From Chromatiales bacterium (GTDB taxonomy: Bacteria; Pseudomonadota; Gammaproteobacteria; Xanthomonadales; SZUA-36), in assembly GCA_024640025.1 (NCBI GenBank), contig JAHEFT010000014.1, forward strand, positions 1-37,881: a stretch of DNA of 37,881 nt, read 5' to 3'. Positions within the stretch are counted from its first letter, which is position 1. Each line of letters opens with the position of its first letter. The notes below the pieces were generated by a model, which searched no databases, was not told the DNA's origin, and saw only the letters and a list, made by a program, of their open reading frames with translations. Below are positions 11,273 through 19,942 of the stretch, piece after piece. The position numbers were made by a program, and so were the translations under genes.

Positions 11273-14104
11273 GTGAACTTTAACCTGAAAGAACTCTACG
11301 ACTCATCATCTCTTTCCGGCGGAAACGCTTCCTATATCGAGGCGTATTACGAAGATTGGCTGGAAGATCAAAACAGCGTTCCTCAGCAATGGGCGGAAGT
11401 CTTTTCAGCCCTGAAGAACGGTGGCCAGCCCGAGACCGGCCATCTCGGCGTCCAGGAAAAGTTCAAACTCCTTGGCCGAATGGCCCCAACCCTTTCAACC
11501 GGCACGGAGCTCTCGGACTACAAGGAAGCCAGCGTCGTCAAGCTGATCACCGCTTACCGGATACGCGGGCACGAGGCTGCAAACCTCGATCCGCTCGGCC
11601 AACCCCACCACTCCCCGGTTGAAGATCTCGCTCCGGCTTTCCACGGTTTGGATGCGACCGACCTCGACAAGGAATTCGACACGGCGACCCTGTTCGCGCC
11701 CGAGCGTATGAAGTTGAAAGACATCATCGCTTTTTGCAAACGGGTGTATTGCGGAAGCATCGGCCTCGAGTCGATCCATATCAATGACACGCGCAAGCGC
11801 CGCTGGCTGCAGGAACGGCTGGAAACCGGCCAGGGCTATTACGACGTCGATGACGCTGAACGGTTGCGCATACTGGACATGCTGACCGCCGCGGAAGGCC
11901 TGGAAAAGTATCTTCATACGCGCTACGTAGGGCAAAAGCGATTTTCACTGGAAGGCGGCGACGCGCTCATCCCCCTGTTGCATGAAACCATGCTCCATGC
12001 CGGCGCACGGGGCGTGGAGGAAGTGGTCATCGGAATGGCGCATCGCGGACGGCTTAACGTACTGGTCAATATTCTCGGCAAATCCCCGGCGATGCTGTTC
12101 GCCGAGTTCGAAGGAAACCAGAGTGAACAGAACCAGGCCCGGTCTGGCGATGTCAAGTACCACCTGGGTTTTGCCTCCGACATCCAGACGCCCGGCGGCC
12201 CGCTGCACATGGCCCTGGCGTTCAATCCGTCACACCTCGAGATCGTCGACCCGGTCGTGCTGGGCTCAGCCCGTGCTCGCCAGGTACGCCGCAAGGACCT
12301 GACCCACGACAAAGTCATGCCCATCCTGATCCACGGCGACGCATCCTTTTCCGGGCAGGGAGTCGTGATGGAACTGTTTCAGATGTCCGAGATCCGCGGC
12401 TTCGCCGTCGGCGGCACCCTGCACATCGTTGTCAACAACCAGATTGGCTTTACCACCAGCAACCTGGACGACGCCCGCTCTACCCTGTATTGCACGACGA
12501 TCGCTAAAATGGTCCACGCGCCGATTTTTCACGTCAACGGTGACGACCCCGAAGCGGTGCACCACGTGATGAAAATCGCCTGTGACTTCCGAACGCGATT
12601 CAAGCGGGACGTTGTTATCGACCTGGTTTGTTATCGCCGCCACGGCCACAATGAAGCGGACGAGCCCGCGGTGACGCAACCGCTGATGTACCGTAAAATC
12701 CGGAGCATGAAGACCACGCGGCAGAAATATGCCGACGATCTCATCGAGCGGGGGATCATTTCGGGCGACCTTCCCCAACAACTGATGGATGAATACCGCG
12801 AGCACCTGGACCGCGGCGAGCAGGTGGCCCATGTCGAGACCGAACCCCGCACCAACGAATACGCGGCCAAATGGCACGACTTCGATCGTGTGGATGGCCC
12901 GTTCGATGTCGACACCACCGTACCGCTCGATCGTATTCAAAATCTTTCCAGCCAACTGACAACGCTCCCTGACGGTTTCAAACTTCACAACCGGGTCCAG
13001 CGGATCGTCGATGACCGAATCGGGATGGCTGCCGGTGAACTGCCGCTTGACTGGGGTTTTGCTGAAACCATGGCCTACGCCACCCTGATCGATGAGGGAA
13101 CCCGGCTGCGGCTGGTGGGTCAGGATACGGGCCGCGGAACCTTTTTCCACCGTCATGCCGTGCTCCACAACCAGGCGGACGGCAGTACCCTGACGCCGCT
13201 TGCACAAATCAACCCGGGCCTCGAGGTCACGGTGATCGACTCGCTGTTGTCCGAAGAGGCGGTGCTTGGCTATGAGTATGGTTACGCCACGGCCGCACCG
13301 GATACACTGGTGGTGTGGGAAGCCCAGTTCGGCGATTTCGCCAACGGAGCCCAGGTCGTCATCGACCAGTTCATTACATCTGGCGAAACCAAGTGGGGCC
13401 GTCTGTGCGGGCTGACCCTTTTGCTGCCCCATGGTTACGAGGGCCAGGGTCCGGAGCATTCGAGCGCCAGGCTGGAACGGTTTCTGCAACTTTGTGCCAA
13501 CCAGAACATCCAGGTTTGCGTGCCGTCGACACCGGCCCAGATGTTTCATCTGCTTCGACGGCAGGTGCTGCAACCCACCCGCAAACCGTTGATCGTGATG
13601 ACACCCAAGAGTCTCCTGCGCAGCAAGGCAGCCACGTCAGCGCTGAAAGTGCTTACAGAAGGTAAATTCCAGCTGGTAATTGGTGACCGCGGGCCGGGGG
13701 ATGCCGCGGAAATCAAGCGCGTGGTTTTCTGCTCCGGCAAGGTCTATTACGAACTGGCCGAGAAACGCGACGCGGAGAACATTCGTGAGGTAGCCGTGAT
13801 GCGCGTCGAACAACTGTACCCCTTCCCCGAGAACAACCTGCGCGGCTTCGTGGAAGAGTTTCCCAATGCGACCGAGGTTGTCTGGTGCCAGGAAGAACCC
13901 CAGAACCAGGGCGCCTGGTATCAGATCAGGCATCACCTGCAAGCCTGCATTTCGGAACAGCATGAATTGAAATATGTGGGCCGCCCGCACTCCGCCTCGC
14001 CGGCTGTGGGCTACTTTACCCGGCACCTCGAGGAACAGCAGGCGCTGGTCAACGAGGCCATTTTACCATCCAACGAATTATCTAAAATGGAACCCGTTTC
14101 ATGA
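11273..14104 (+). CDS. sucA: 2-oxoglutarate dehydrogenase E1 component
   Basis: This thiamine diphosphate enzyme (943 residues) decarboxylates 2-oxoglutarate and transfers the succinyl group to the E2 lipoyl domain. I prefer GTG 11273: it has GGGA 5 bases upstream, and its N-terminus ([18 protein letters not shown]) aligns with E. coli SucA. The alternative ATG at 11243 overlaps the roxA stop as TAATG but has no ribosome-binding site and adds 10 unmatched residues. The N-terminal E2-binding region, the HRGRLNVL segment, the thiamine pyrophosphate motif starting [10 protein letters not shown] near residue 422 and the [11 protein letters not shown] block are all present. It overlaps sucB by ATGA, so E1 and E2 are translationally coupled. 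Confidence 0.96.
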   Translation: MNFNLKELYDSSSLSGGNASYIEAYYEDWLEDQNSVPQQWAEVFSALKNGGQPETGHLGVQEKFKLLGRMAPTLSTGTELSDYKEASVVKLITAYRIRGHEAANLDPLGQPHHSPVEDLAPAFHGLDATDLDKEFDTATLFAPERMKLKDIIAFCKRVYCGSIGLESIHINDTRKRRWLQERLETGQGYYDVDDAERLRILDMLTAAEGLEKYLHTRYVGQKRFSLEGGDALIPLLHETMLHAGARGVEEVVIGMAHRGRLNVLVNILGKSPAMLFAEFEGNQSEQNQARSGDVKYHLGFASDIQTPGGPLHMALAFNPSHLEIVDPVVLGSARARQVRRKDLTHDKVMPILIHGDASFSGQGVVMELFQMSEIRGFAVGGTLHIVVNNQIGFTTSNLDDARSTLYCTTIAKMVHAPIFHVNGDDPEAVHHVMKIACDFRTRFKRDVVIDLVCYRRHGHNEADEPAVTQPLMYRKIRSMKTTRQKYADDLIERGIISGDLPQQLMDEYREHLDRGEQVAHVETEPRTNEYAAKWHDFDRVDGPFDVDTTVPLDRIQNLSSQLTTLPDGFKLHNRVQRIVDDRIGMAAGELPLDWGFAETMAYATLIDEGTRLRLVGQDTGRGTFFHRHAVLHNQADGSTLTPLAQINPGLEVTVIDSLLSEEAVLGYEYGYATAAPDTLVVWEAQFGDFANGAQVVIDQFITSGETKWGRLCGLTLLLPHGYEGQGPEHSSARLERFLQLCANQNIQVCVPSTPAQMFHLLRRQVLQPTRKPLIVMTPKSLLRSKAATSALKVLTEGKFQLVIGDRGPGDAAEIKRVVFCSGKVYYELAEKRDAENIREVAVMRVEQLYPFPENNLRGFVEEFPNATEVVWCQEEPQNQGAWYQIRHHLQACISEQHELKYVGRPHSASPAVGYFTRHLEEQQALVNEAILPSNELSKMEPVS

Positions 14105-15264
14105 CTATCCAAGTAAAAGTACCCGTGCTTCCAGAGTCTGTTGAAGACGCGACTATTGCCGGCTGGCATAAAAAGCCAGGGGAAACGATTCATCGTGACG
14201 AAAACCTGGTCGATTTAGAGACAGACAAGGTCGTGCTGGAAGTTCCTGCGCCGGTTGACGGAACGGTCATGGAAATACTCGCGGCGGAAGGCGACACCGT
14301 CAACAGCGACCAGGTGATTGCCGTGATCAAGGAAGGGCCGGTCGAGGCTGCCGCAGCTGAGACCACGGATCCTGCCGCGGAAGCAGCGCCCCAGGCTCCG
14401 CCGGTCGCAGCGCCTGCAAAGTCGGCGGAATCACCCAGGCTCAGTCCTGCCGCACGCCGGGTTGCCGAGGAGGAAAAAGTTGATCCATCCAATCTGGAAG
14501 GCACCGGTCGCGGCGGGCGCGTCACCAAGGGCGATGTGATCAATTTCGTCAAGGGCGGCGGCTCGCGGCAGGAAGAACGTGTCAAGATGACCCGTTTACG
14601 GCGCGTTATTTCGGAACGCATGAAAGAAGCACAGAATACCGCCGCCATCCTGACTTCATTCAACGAAGTGGACCTCAAAGCCGTGATGGACCTGCGGCGG
14701 AAATACCAGGAACTGTTCACCAAACAACACGGCATAAAGCTCGGCCTGATGTCGTTTTTCGTGAAAGCCTGTAGCGAGGCGCTGCGCAAACACCCCGTGG
14801 TGAACGCATCCATGGACGGGGACGACATCGTCTATCACAATTTCCAGGACATCGGAATTGCCGTCTCGACCGACCGCGGCCTGATGGTTCCGGTTCTGCG
14901 CAATGCGGAGAGCATGAGCCTGGCCGATATCGAGCTGGCCATCGCGCACTACGCACAAAAAGCCCGCGATGGATCGATTTCACTGGAAGACCTGCAAGGC
15001 GGCACTTTTTCCATCACCAACGGCGGCGTGTTCGGGTCGCTGGTTTCGACACCGCTTCTGAACCCGCCACAGAGCGCGATCCTTGGCATGCACACGATCA
15101 AGGACCGCCCGGTCGTTATTGATGGCGAAATCGTTGCAAGGCCGATGATGTACCTGGCCATCAGCTACGACCACCGTCTCATTGACGGCAAGGACGCGGT
15201 CCAGTTCCTGGTCGCGGTCAAGGAAACACTCGAAGACCCGGCACGGTTGTTGCTGGGACTCTAA
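14101..15264 (+). CDS. sucB: Dihydrolipoyllysine succinyltransferase, E2 of the 2-oxoglutarate dehydrogenase complex
   Basis: The 387-residue core subunit carries the succinyl group from E1 to CoA. An N-terminal lipoyl domain (about 1-78) has the lipoylated Lys43 in ETDKVVLEV. An Ala/Pro-rich linker (about 80-112) follows, then the peripheral subunit-binding domain (about 114-152, [11 protein letters not shown] to DVINFV) and the catalytic domain from about 160. The catalytic motif YDHRLIDG has His358 and Asp362. A single lipoyl domain is usual for SucB. It starts in the sucA stop and ends 15 bases before lpd. The genes for succinyl-CoA synthetase (sucCD), which often follow sucB, are not in the window. 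Confidence 0.96.
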   Translation: MTIQVKVPVLPESVEDATIAGWHKKPGETIHRDENLVDLETDKVVLEVPAPVDGTVMEILAAEGDTVNSDQVIAVIKEGPVEAAAAETTDPAAEAAPQAPPVAAPAKSAESPRLSPAARRVAEEEKVDPSNLEGTGRGGRVTKGDVINFVKGGGSRQEERVKMTRLRRVISERMKEAQNTAAILTSFNEVDLKAVMDLRRKYQELFTKQHGIKLGLMSFFVKACSEALRKHPVVNASMDGDDIVYHNFQDIGIAVSTDRGLMVPVLRNAESMSLADIELAIAHYAQKARDGSISLEDLQGGTFSITNGGVFGSLVSTPLLNPPQSAILGMHTIKDRPVVIDGEIVARPMMYLAISYDHRLIDGKDAVQFLVAVKETLEDPARLLLGL

Positions 15265-15279
15265 TCAGGAAACAGAACC

Positions 15280-16707
15280 ATGGCAGACAAGTTTGACGTT
15301 ATCGTAATTGGTGGTGGTCCAGGCGGCTATGTGGCGGCCATCCGCGCGGCCCAGCTGGGGCTGAAAACCGCTTGCATCGACATGTATTCAGATAAGGACG
15401 GCAAGGCCTCGCCCGGCGGCACCTGCCTGAACGTGGGCTGCATTCCTTCCAAGGCATTGCTTGACTCGAGCAAGCATTTTCACCATCTGCAGCATGAATT
15501 CGGCGATCATGGCATCAGCGTGAAGGATGCCGGAATCGATGTGCCGACAATGATCGCACGCAAGAACGGTGTGGTTAAGAAACTGACCGGCGGCGTCAGC
15601 CAATTACTGAAGGGCAACAAGGTCACGTTCCACCATGGCAAAGGAATACTGAAAGCGGGAAAGCGTGTAGAAGTCACCCCTGCAGAAGGCGGCGAGACGT
15701 TCAGCCTTGATGCCGACAACGTTATTCTTGCTTCCGGTTCCGTGCCCATCCAGATACCCAACGTGGAATTTGACGGTAAATTCATCGTCGACAATGTGGG
15801 CGCGCTGGATTTTGACCAGGCGCCGGCAACGCTGGGCGTCATCGGCGCCGGAGTCATCGGCCTGGAACTCGGCTCGGTCTGGAACCGTCTCGGATCGAAG
15901 GTCACGTTGCTGGAGGCTCTCCCCGATTTTCTCGCCCTGGCCGACAGGGACGTGAGCAAACTGGCCGCGCGTGAATTCAAGAAACAGGGGCTGGACATCC
16001 ATCTCGGCTCCCTGGTGAAAAGCGCCAGGGTCAAAAAGGACAAGGTCAACGTCGTGGTTGAAGGCGACAAGGGAGAGAGCACGCATACGTTTGACCGACT
16101 GCTGGTCAGCGTCGGCCGTAAGCCTTTTACCGACGGACTATTGAGCGAGGATTCCGGTGTCCGCCTGACGGATCGCGGCCAGATTGAAGTGGACGACCAG
16201 TCCAGGACCTCTGTACCCGGGGTCTGGGCCGTCGGCGACTGCGTGCGAGGCCCGATGCTGGCCCACAAAGCATCCGAAGAAGGGATCGCCGTGGCTGAGC
16301 TGATCGCCGGCAAACCCGCACATATCCATTTCGATACGGTGCCATGGGTGGTCTACACGGACCCTGAAATCGCCTGGGTAGGACAGACCGAACAGGAATT
16401 GGAGTCGGCCGGCGTCACGTATCGATCCGGTTCATTCCCGTTCGCTGCAAACGGCCGGGCGCTCGCGGGGGGGAACAGCGCTGGCATGGTCAAGATCCTG
16501 GCCGATTCCGAAACAGATGAGATACTGGGCGTGCACATCATCGGCGCCAATGCATCGGAGCTGATCTCCGAATGCGTGGTCGCCATGGAATTCCAGGGTT
16601 CGAGCGAAGATCTGGCCCGGATCATACATGCACATCCGACCCTTTCCGAAGCGGTCCACGAGGCCGCCCTCCACCTGGACGGCCGCGCGATCCATCGCGG
16701 AAACTGA
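15280..16707 (+). CDS. lpd: Dihydrolipoamide dehydrogenase (E3)
   Basis: The 475-residue flavoprotein reoxidises the E2 dihydrolipoyl group and passes electrons to NAD+. The FAD motif GGGPGG is at 11-16. The redox disulfide Cys49/Cys54 lies in GGTCLNVGCIPSK. The NAD motif GAGVIGLELG lies near residue 190, and the active-site base pair His452/Glu457 is in HAHPTLSEAVHE near the C-terminus. Length is normal. It begins 15 bases after sucB and ends 12 bases before the reductase gene at 16720, so the complex is encoded as one block. It may also serve pyruvate dehydrogenase and the glycine cleavage system, whose genes are not seen here. Confidence 0.96.
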   Translation: MADKFDVIVIGGGPGGYVAAIRAAQLGLKTACIDMYSDKDGKASPGGTCLNVGCIPSKALLDSSKHFHHLQHEFGDHGISVKDAGIDVPTMIARKNGVVKKLTGGVSQLLKGNKVTFHHGKGILKAGKRVEVTPAEGGETFSLDADNVILASGSVPIQIPNVEFDGKFIVDNVGALDFDQAPATLGVIGAGVIGLELGSVWNRLGSKVTLLEALPDFLALADRDVSKLAAREFKKQGLDIHLGSLVKSARVKKDKVNVVVEGDKGESTHTFDRLLVSVGRKPFTDGLLSEDSGVRLTDRGQIEVDDQSRTSVPGVWAVGDCVRGPMLAHKASEEGIAVAELIAGKPAHIHFDTVPWVVYTDPEIAWVGQTEQELESAGVTYRSGSFPFAANGRALAGGNSAGMVKILADSETDEILGVHIIGANASELISECVVAMEFQGSSEDLARIIHAHPTLSEAVHEAALHLDGRAIHRGN

Positions 16708-16719
16708 CGAGGCAGAAAA

Positions 16720-17733
16720 ATGAGCAAGATTCCCGATACCTTCAGAGCCTTTCGCATCCATGACGATGAGGAAGGATATCGATCCGGCATTGAAGCAGTT
16801 TCGCTGGAAGACCTGAGCGATGGCGAGGTGACCATCCAGGTCGCCTGGTCCGGCATCAATTTCAAGGATGCCCTGGCCGCCACGGGCAAAGGGAAAATTC
16901 TCAGGCGCTACCCGCTGGCGGGCGGCATCGATGTGGCCGGCGTGGTAGTCGAATCGAAATGCGACCAGGTCGAGGTCGGCGACCGGGTCCTGGCAAACGG
17001 CAGCGGGCTTTCCGAAGTACGTGACGGCGGATATTCGGAGTACCTGCGCCTGTCCAGTGACATCGTTGTACCCCTGCCCGAAAGGCTGACCATGCGTGAA
17101 GCAATGGGACTGGGCACGGCCGGATTCACGGCGGCAATGAGTCTTTACCGCATGGAGGCCAATGGACAGGTTCCCGGAATGGGTCCGATTGTAGTTACCG
17201 GGGCCAGCGGCGGTGTGGGCACCGTCGCGATCAACCTGTTGACGGCTGCCGGCTACGAGGCGCACGCCATCACCGGGAAGGTTGAAGAGTTTGACTGGCT
17301 GGAGCACCTCGGCGCGAGCCAGTGCATTTCCCGCCACGACCTGCACTGGGGCCAGAAGCCACTCGAAAAAGCCAGTTGGGCGGGCTGTATCGACAGCGTC
17401 GGCGGAGATATGCTTGCAGGAATCAGCAGGGTGATTGACCTCTGGGGCAATATTGCCTGTTGCGGAATGGCGGGCGGACACGGCCTCAATGCCACCGTAT
17501 TTCCGCTGATTCTGAGGGGCGTGAGTTTCCTCGGCATCAGTTCGGCGAACTGTCCGATCGAAATGCGCCGCACCCTCTGGAATCGCCTTGGTCATGAATG
17601 GAAGCCACCGTTACTGGATGAAATCATCACGAACGAGGTGACCCTGGACACCATGGAAACGGTTTTCAGTGAAATGATGGAAGGAAAATCGCTCGGGCGA
17701 ACCGTTATAAAAATCTCTGATTTGGAAGATTGA
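16720..17733 (+). CDS. AcuI/YhdH-family NADPH-dependent oxidoreductase (acrylyl-CoA reductase type)
   Basis: The 337-residue medium-chain reductase has an N-terminal GroES-like domain (about 1-130, including GGIDVAGVVVES). It also has a Rossmann domain with VTGASGGVGTVAINLL near 165-180. It lacks the structural zinc cysteine cluster, as expected for the YhdH/YhfP/AcuI branch. Characterised AcuI proteins reduce acryloyl-CoA to propionyl-CoA; E. coli YhdH has the same activity. The substrate here is not proven. It starts 12 bases after lpd and so is probably on the 2-oxoglutarate dehydrogenase transcript. This hints at a link between acyl-CoA detoxification and the TCA cycle, but position alone does not show this. 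Confidence 0.85.
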   Translation: MSKIPDTFRAFRIHDDEEGYRSGIEAVSLEDLSDGEVTIQVAWSGINFKDALAATGKGKILRRYPLAGGIDVAGVVVESKCDQVEVGDRVLANGSGLSEVRDGGYSEYLRLSSDIVVPLPERLTMREAMGLGTAGFTAAMSLYRMEANGQVPGMGPIVVTGASGGVGTVAINLLTAAGYEAHAITGKVEEFDWLEHLGASQCISRHDLHWGQKPLEKASWAGCIDSVGGDMLAGISRVIDLWGNIACCGMAGGHGLNATVFPLILRGVSFLGISSANCPIEMRRTLWNRLGHEWKPPLLDEIITNEVTLDTMETVFSEMMEGKSLGRTVIKISDLED

Positions 17734-17808
17734 TCTTTCCATTTATCATTGATTTACTGCATACTGTTGCCCTTGGAGATGAAACATTCGCAGGATGCGG
17801 GAGTTACC

Positions 17809-18174
17809 ATGCCGAAAATACTGATCGTCGATGACTCGCCAACGCAGCTTTACCGGCTGCGCCAGATCGTTGAACAAGGCGGTCACCAGATCGTCACCGC
17901 TGAATCCGGCGAGCGCGCCATCGAACTTGCTGGCTGCGAACACCCCCAGGTCATCCTGATGGATATTGTCATGCCCGGGATGAGCGGGTACCAGGCGAAG
18001 CGGCAGCTCGGCAGGGATGAGTCTACCCGCCACATCCCCGTGATCTTCGTCTCCAGCAAGGACGGAGAGTCCGACCGGGCCTGGGGTTTGCGGCAGGGCG
18101 CGCGCGAATATGTCACCAAACCGGTTAATCCCAACATACTTCTGACCGCAATCTCCGAGGCCATGGCGGCCTGA
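17809..18174 (+). CDS. Single-domain response regulator, PilH-like
   Basis: The 121-residue protein is one receiver domain with no output domain. I chose ATG 17809, preceded by GGGAG, because the upstream extension (to 17749) is outside the receiver fold. The phosphorylation pocket is complete: Asp8 and Asp9 (VDDSP), phospho-acceptor Asp52 (LMDIVMPG), Ser82 and Lys104 (YVTKPV). The sequence and length closely resemble Pseudomonas PilH, a regulator of type IV pilus twitching. No kinase, pilG, pilI or pilJ gene is in the window, so it is an orphan here. A CheY-like role is also possible. It does not obviously belong to a neighbouring operon. Confidence 0.85.
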   Translation: MPKILIVDDSPTQLYRLRQIVEQGGHQIVTAESGERAIELAGCEHPQVILMDIVMPGMSGYQAKRQLGRDESTRHIPVIFVSSKDGESDRAWGLRQGAREYVTKPVNPNILLTAISEAMAA

Positions 18175-18196
18175 CACCAGCTTTTCACGCACTTTC

Positions 18197-18212
18197 GGGC
18201 CGCAGGCGGCCC
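18197..18212 (+). other. GC-rich stem-loop after the PilH-like gene
   Basis: GGGCCG and CGGCCC form a perfect 6-base stem around a CAGG loop (7 bases if the loop tightens). It lies 23 bases after the response-regulator stop. No T-run follows, so it is not a standard intrinsic terminator; it may protect the 3' end of the message or act with other factors. Confidence 0.35.
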
Positions 18213-18293
18213 GCTGCAACTACCCCTTCCTGCCTTGTATTCCGGCCTGACTGTTACCATGTTGGTCAAAACATTCAGAAAGGAGCATCAATC

Positions 18294-18782
18294 ATGTCCA
18301 TTCAAACCGGTGATCGTATTCCCGCGGCGACTCTGACGACCATGGGCGAAAAAGGCCCTGTACCCGTAACCACCTCTGAACTATTCGAAGGGAAGAGGGT
18401 CGTCCTGGTCTCCGTTCCGGGCGCCTTCACACCGACCTGTTCCGTTCGGCATTTACCCGGTTTTGTCGATCTCGCGGATGACATTCTCGCCACGGGTGTC
18501 GACACAATCGCTTTCGTGGCTGTGAACGACGTATTCGTCATGAACGCCTGGGGTAAAAGCGCCGGCTCGGAAAAAATTCAGATGCTGGCTGACGGCAACG
18601 GGGAATTTGCCCGCGCGCTGGGGCTTGAGCTCGATGCTACTTCATTCGGCATGGGACACCGCTCCCAGCGTTTCGCCCTCGTGGCCGAAGACGGCGTGGT
18701 AAAACACTTGTTCGTCGAAAGTCCCGGCGAGTTCAGGGTCAGTAGCGCGGAACACGTGCTCGCTGCCATCCGCAAAGCTTGA
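18294..18782 (+). CDS. Peroxiredoxin, Prx5 type (1-Cys)
   Basis: The 162-residue thiol peroxidase reduces hydrogen peroxide and alkyl hydroperoxides. The Prx5-type active site PGAFTPTCS holds Thr46 and peroxidatic Cys49, and Arg126 in SQRFALV completes the site. Cys49 is the only cysteine, so the enzyme must be resolved by glutathione/glutaredoxin or another thiol rather than an internal disulfide. An AGGAG-like site (AAAGGAGC) precedes the ATG. No glutaredoxin domain is fused at the C-terminus. It is followed by an OsmC-type protein and a periplasmic haem protein, giving a small redox-stress cluster. Confidence 0.93.
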   Translation: MSIQTGDRIPAATLTTMGEKGPVPVTTSELFEGKRVVLVSVPGAFTPTCSVRHLPGFVDLADDILATGVDTIAFVAVNDVFVMNAWGKSAGSEKIQMLADGNGEFARALGLELDATSFGMGHRSQRFALVAEDGVVKHLFVESPGEFRVSSAEHVLAAIRKA

Positions 18783-18847
18783 TTAGGGTCAATTGATCAT
18801 CCGGCGACACGGGGAATAATCTTTTAGAGCCATAAACAGGAACGGCG

Positions 18848-19285
18848 ATGCAAGACTATCCTCACCACTACGTGGTCAGTGCAGATGCCCCGGCCGAGGG
18901 CATCATCAGCGTTGACAGTAAAGGCCTGGAGACGATTCCATCCCTGGCGCCGCCCGAATTTGGCGGCCCCGGCGACCTCTGGTCGCCGGAAACCCTGATG
19001 GTCGCGTCCGTGGCAGATTGTTTCATACTCACGTTCCGAGCCGTGGCGCGGGGTTCGCATTTTGAGTGGAAATCGGTTCGGTGCGAGGTCGATGGCATCC
19101 TTGACCGGGTGGACAAGGTTACCCGTTTCACCGCGTTCCATGTCCACGTCACCCTGCATGTACCGGCCGGCACCGACGTGAATAAAGCCGAACGCCTGAT
19201 CGAAAAATCAGACCACGTCTGCCTGGTGACCAATTCGCTCGTTGCAGAAACCGTGATGACAAAAGACATCATCGTTCATGACTGA
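18848..19285 (+). CDS. OsmC-family protein
   Basis: The 145-residue protein has the OsmC fold. The conserved region SPETLMVASVADCFILTFRAVA carries Cys58, and the second family position DHVCLVTNSL carries Cys125. This is the two-cysteine arrangement of OsmC/Ohr peroxidases that reduce organic hydroperoxides through a reactive disulfide, using dihydrolipoyl proteins as reductant in known cases. An extra Cys79 is present. The general OsmC-like branch is more likely than true Ohr, and the substrate is unproven. The gene starts 65 bases after the peroxiredoxin and 15 bases before the haem protein. An AGGA site precedes the ATG. Confidence 0.88.
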   Translation: MQDYPHHYVVSADAPAEGIISVDSKGLETIPSLAPPEFGGPGDLWSPETLMVASVADCFILTFRAVARGSHFEWKSVRCEVDGILDRVDKVTRFTAFHVHVTLHVPAGTDVNKAERLIEKSDHVCLVTNSLVAETVMTKDIIVHD

Positions 19286-19300
19286 CCAGGATATGCCGAC

Positions 19301-19882
19301 ATGAAAAACGCCCTTCTTGCACTGTGTATCACAGGAATGATTTCCTCACTAATGGTTCCCACAGCGTGTGTGGGTTACGACGAGACGGCTGAACTGGACT
19401 GGGCTAACCAGGCAACGGCGGAATATGCGGGTGCGCTTAAGTCGGAACTGAAGGCGGCCATGCATTCAGGCGGAGCGCTCGAAGCCATCACCATCTGCAA
19501 CACGCAGGCCAAGGTCATCGGTGAGGAAGTATCCCTGGCCAACGGCGTCAACCTCTCCAGGGTCAGCACCCGTAACCGCAATCCGGATAACGCTCCAAAT
19601 GACTGGCAGGCGGCTGTGCTTGCAGATTTTGAGGCCCGCAAACAAGCCGGAGAACCAGCCGGCAAACTTAGCTGGCACCAGGTCGCAGAAACGGAAAAGG
19701 GCCGCGAGTTCCGGTACATGAAGGCCATTCCCACCGGCGGTCTTTGCCTGCAGTGCCACGGCACCAATATTGCGCCGCCAGTTGCCGAAAAGCTGGCTGA
19801 ACTCTATCCGGATGACAAAGCCACCGGCTTCAGTGAAGGTGATCTGCGCGGCGCTTTTGTCGTTACCAGGCTTTTGGATTAG
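19301..19882 (+). CDS. Periplasmic c-type haem protein, DUF3365/Tll0287-like
   Basis: The 193-residue protein has a Sec signal peptide (about 1-24). Cys23 is not in a good lipobox, so a soluble periplasmic protein is more likely than a lipoprotein. One covalent haem site CLQCH lies at residues 149-153. Upstream, Cys66 in AITICNTQA is the position that in the Tll0287 structure gives an unusual cysteine axial ligand, so a Cys-ligated haem is possible. Such domains are thought to sense redox state or small molecules; here there is no fused kinase or chemoreceptor domain. It begins 15 bases after the OsmC-like gene and ends 60 bases before the convergent gyrA stop. Confidence 0.82.
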   Translation: MKNALLALCITGMISSLMVPTACVGYDETAELDWANQATAEYAGALKSELKAAMHSGGALEAITICNTQAKVIGEEVSLANGVNLSRVSTRNRNPDNAPNDWQAAVLADFEARKQAGEPAGKLSWHQVAETEKGREFRYMKAIPTGGLCLQCHGTNIAPPVAEKLAELYPDDKATGFSEGDLRGAFVVTRLLD

Positions 19883-19942
19883 GCAAGGCCGATTGCTATT
19901 CCGGGTTTCCGGCGCCGCCCCGGTTGCTGTTGCTACCCGGGA

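Noticed and set aside
12266-13573. Long open frame (435 codons) on the minus strand inside sucA
   Set aside because: It lies wholly within a gene with clear family motifs; long antisense frames are expected in GC-rich coding DNA, and the translation shows no domain.
17724-17746. Stem-loop at the end of the AcuI/YhdH-type gene as a terminator
   Set aside because: GGAAGA and TCTTTCC pair only with a bulged T, and the following bases are not a real T-run.
19901-19940. CCGGGT...ACCCGG pairing between the haem protein and gyrA as a shared terminator
   Set aside because: Only 6 bases pair across a loop of 28 bases, and there is no T-run.
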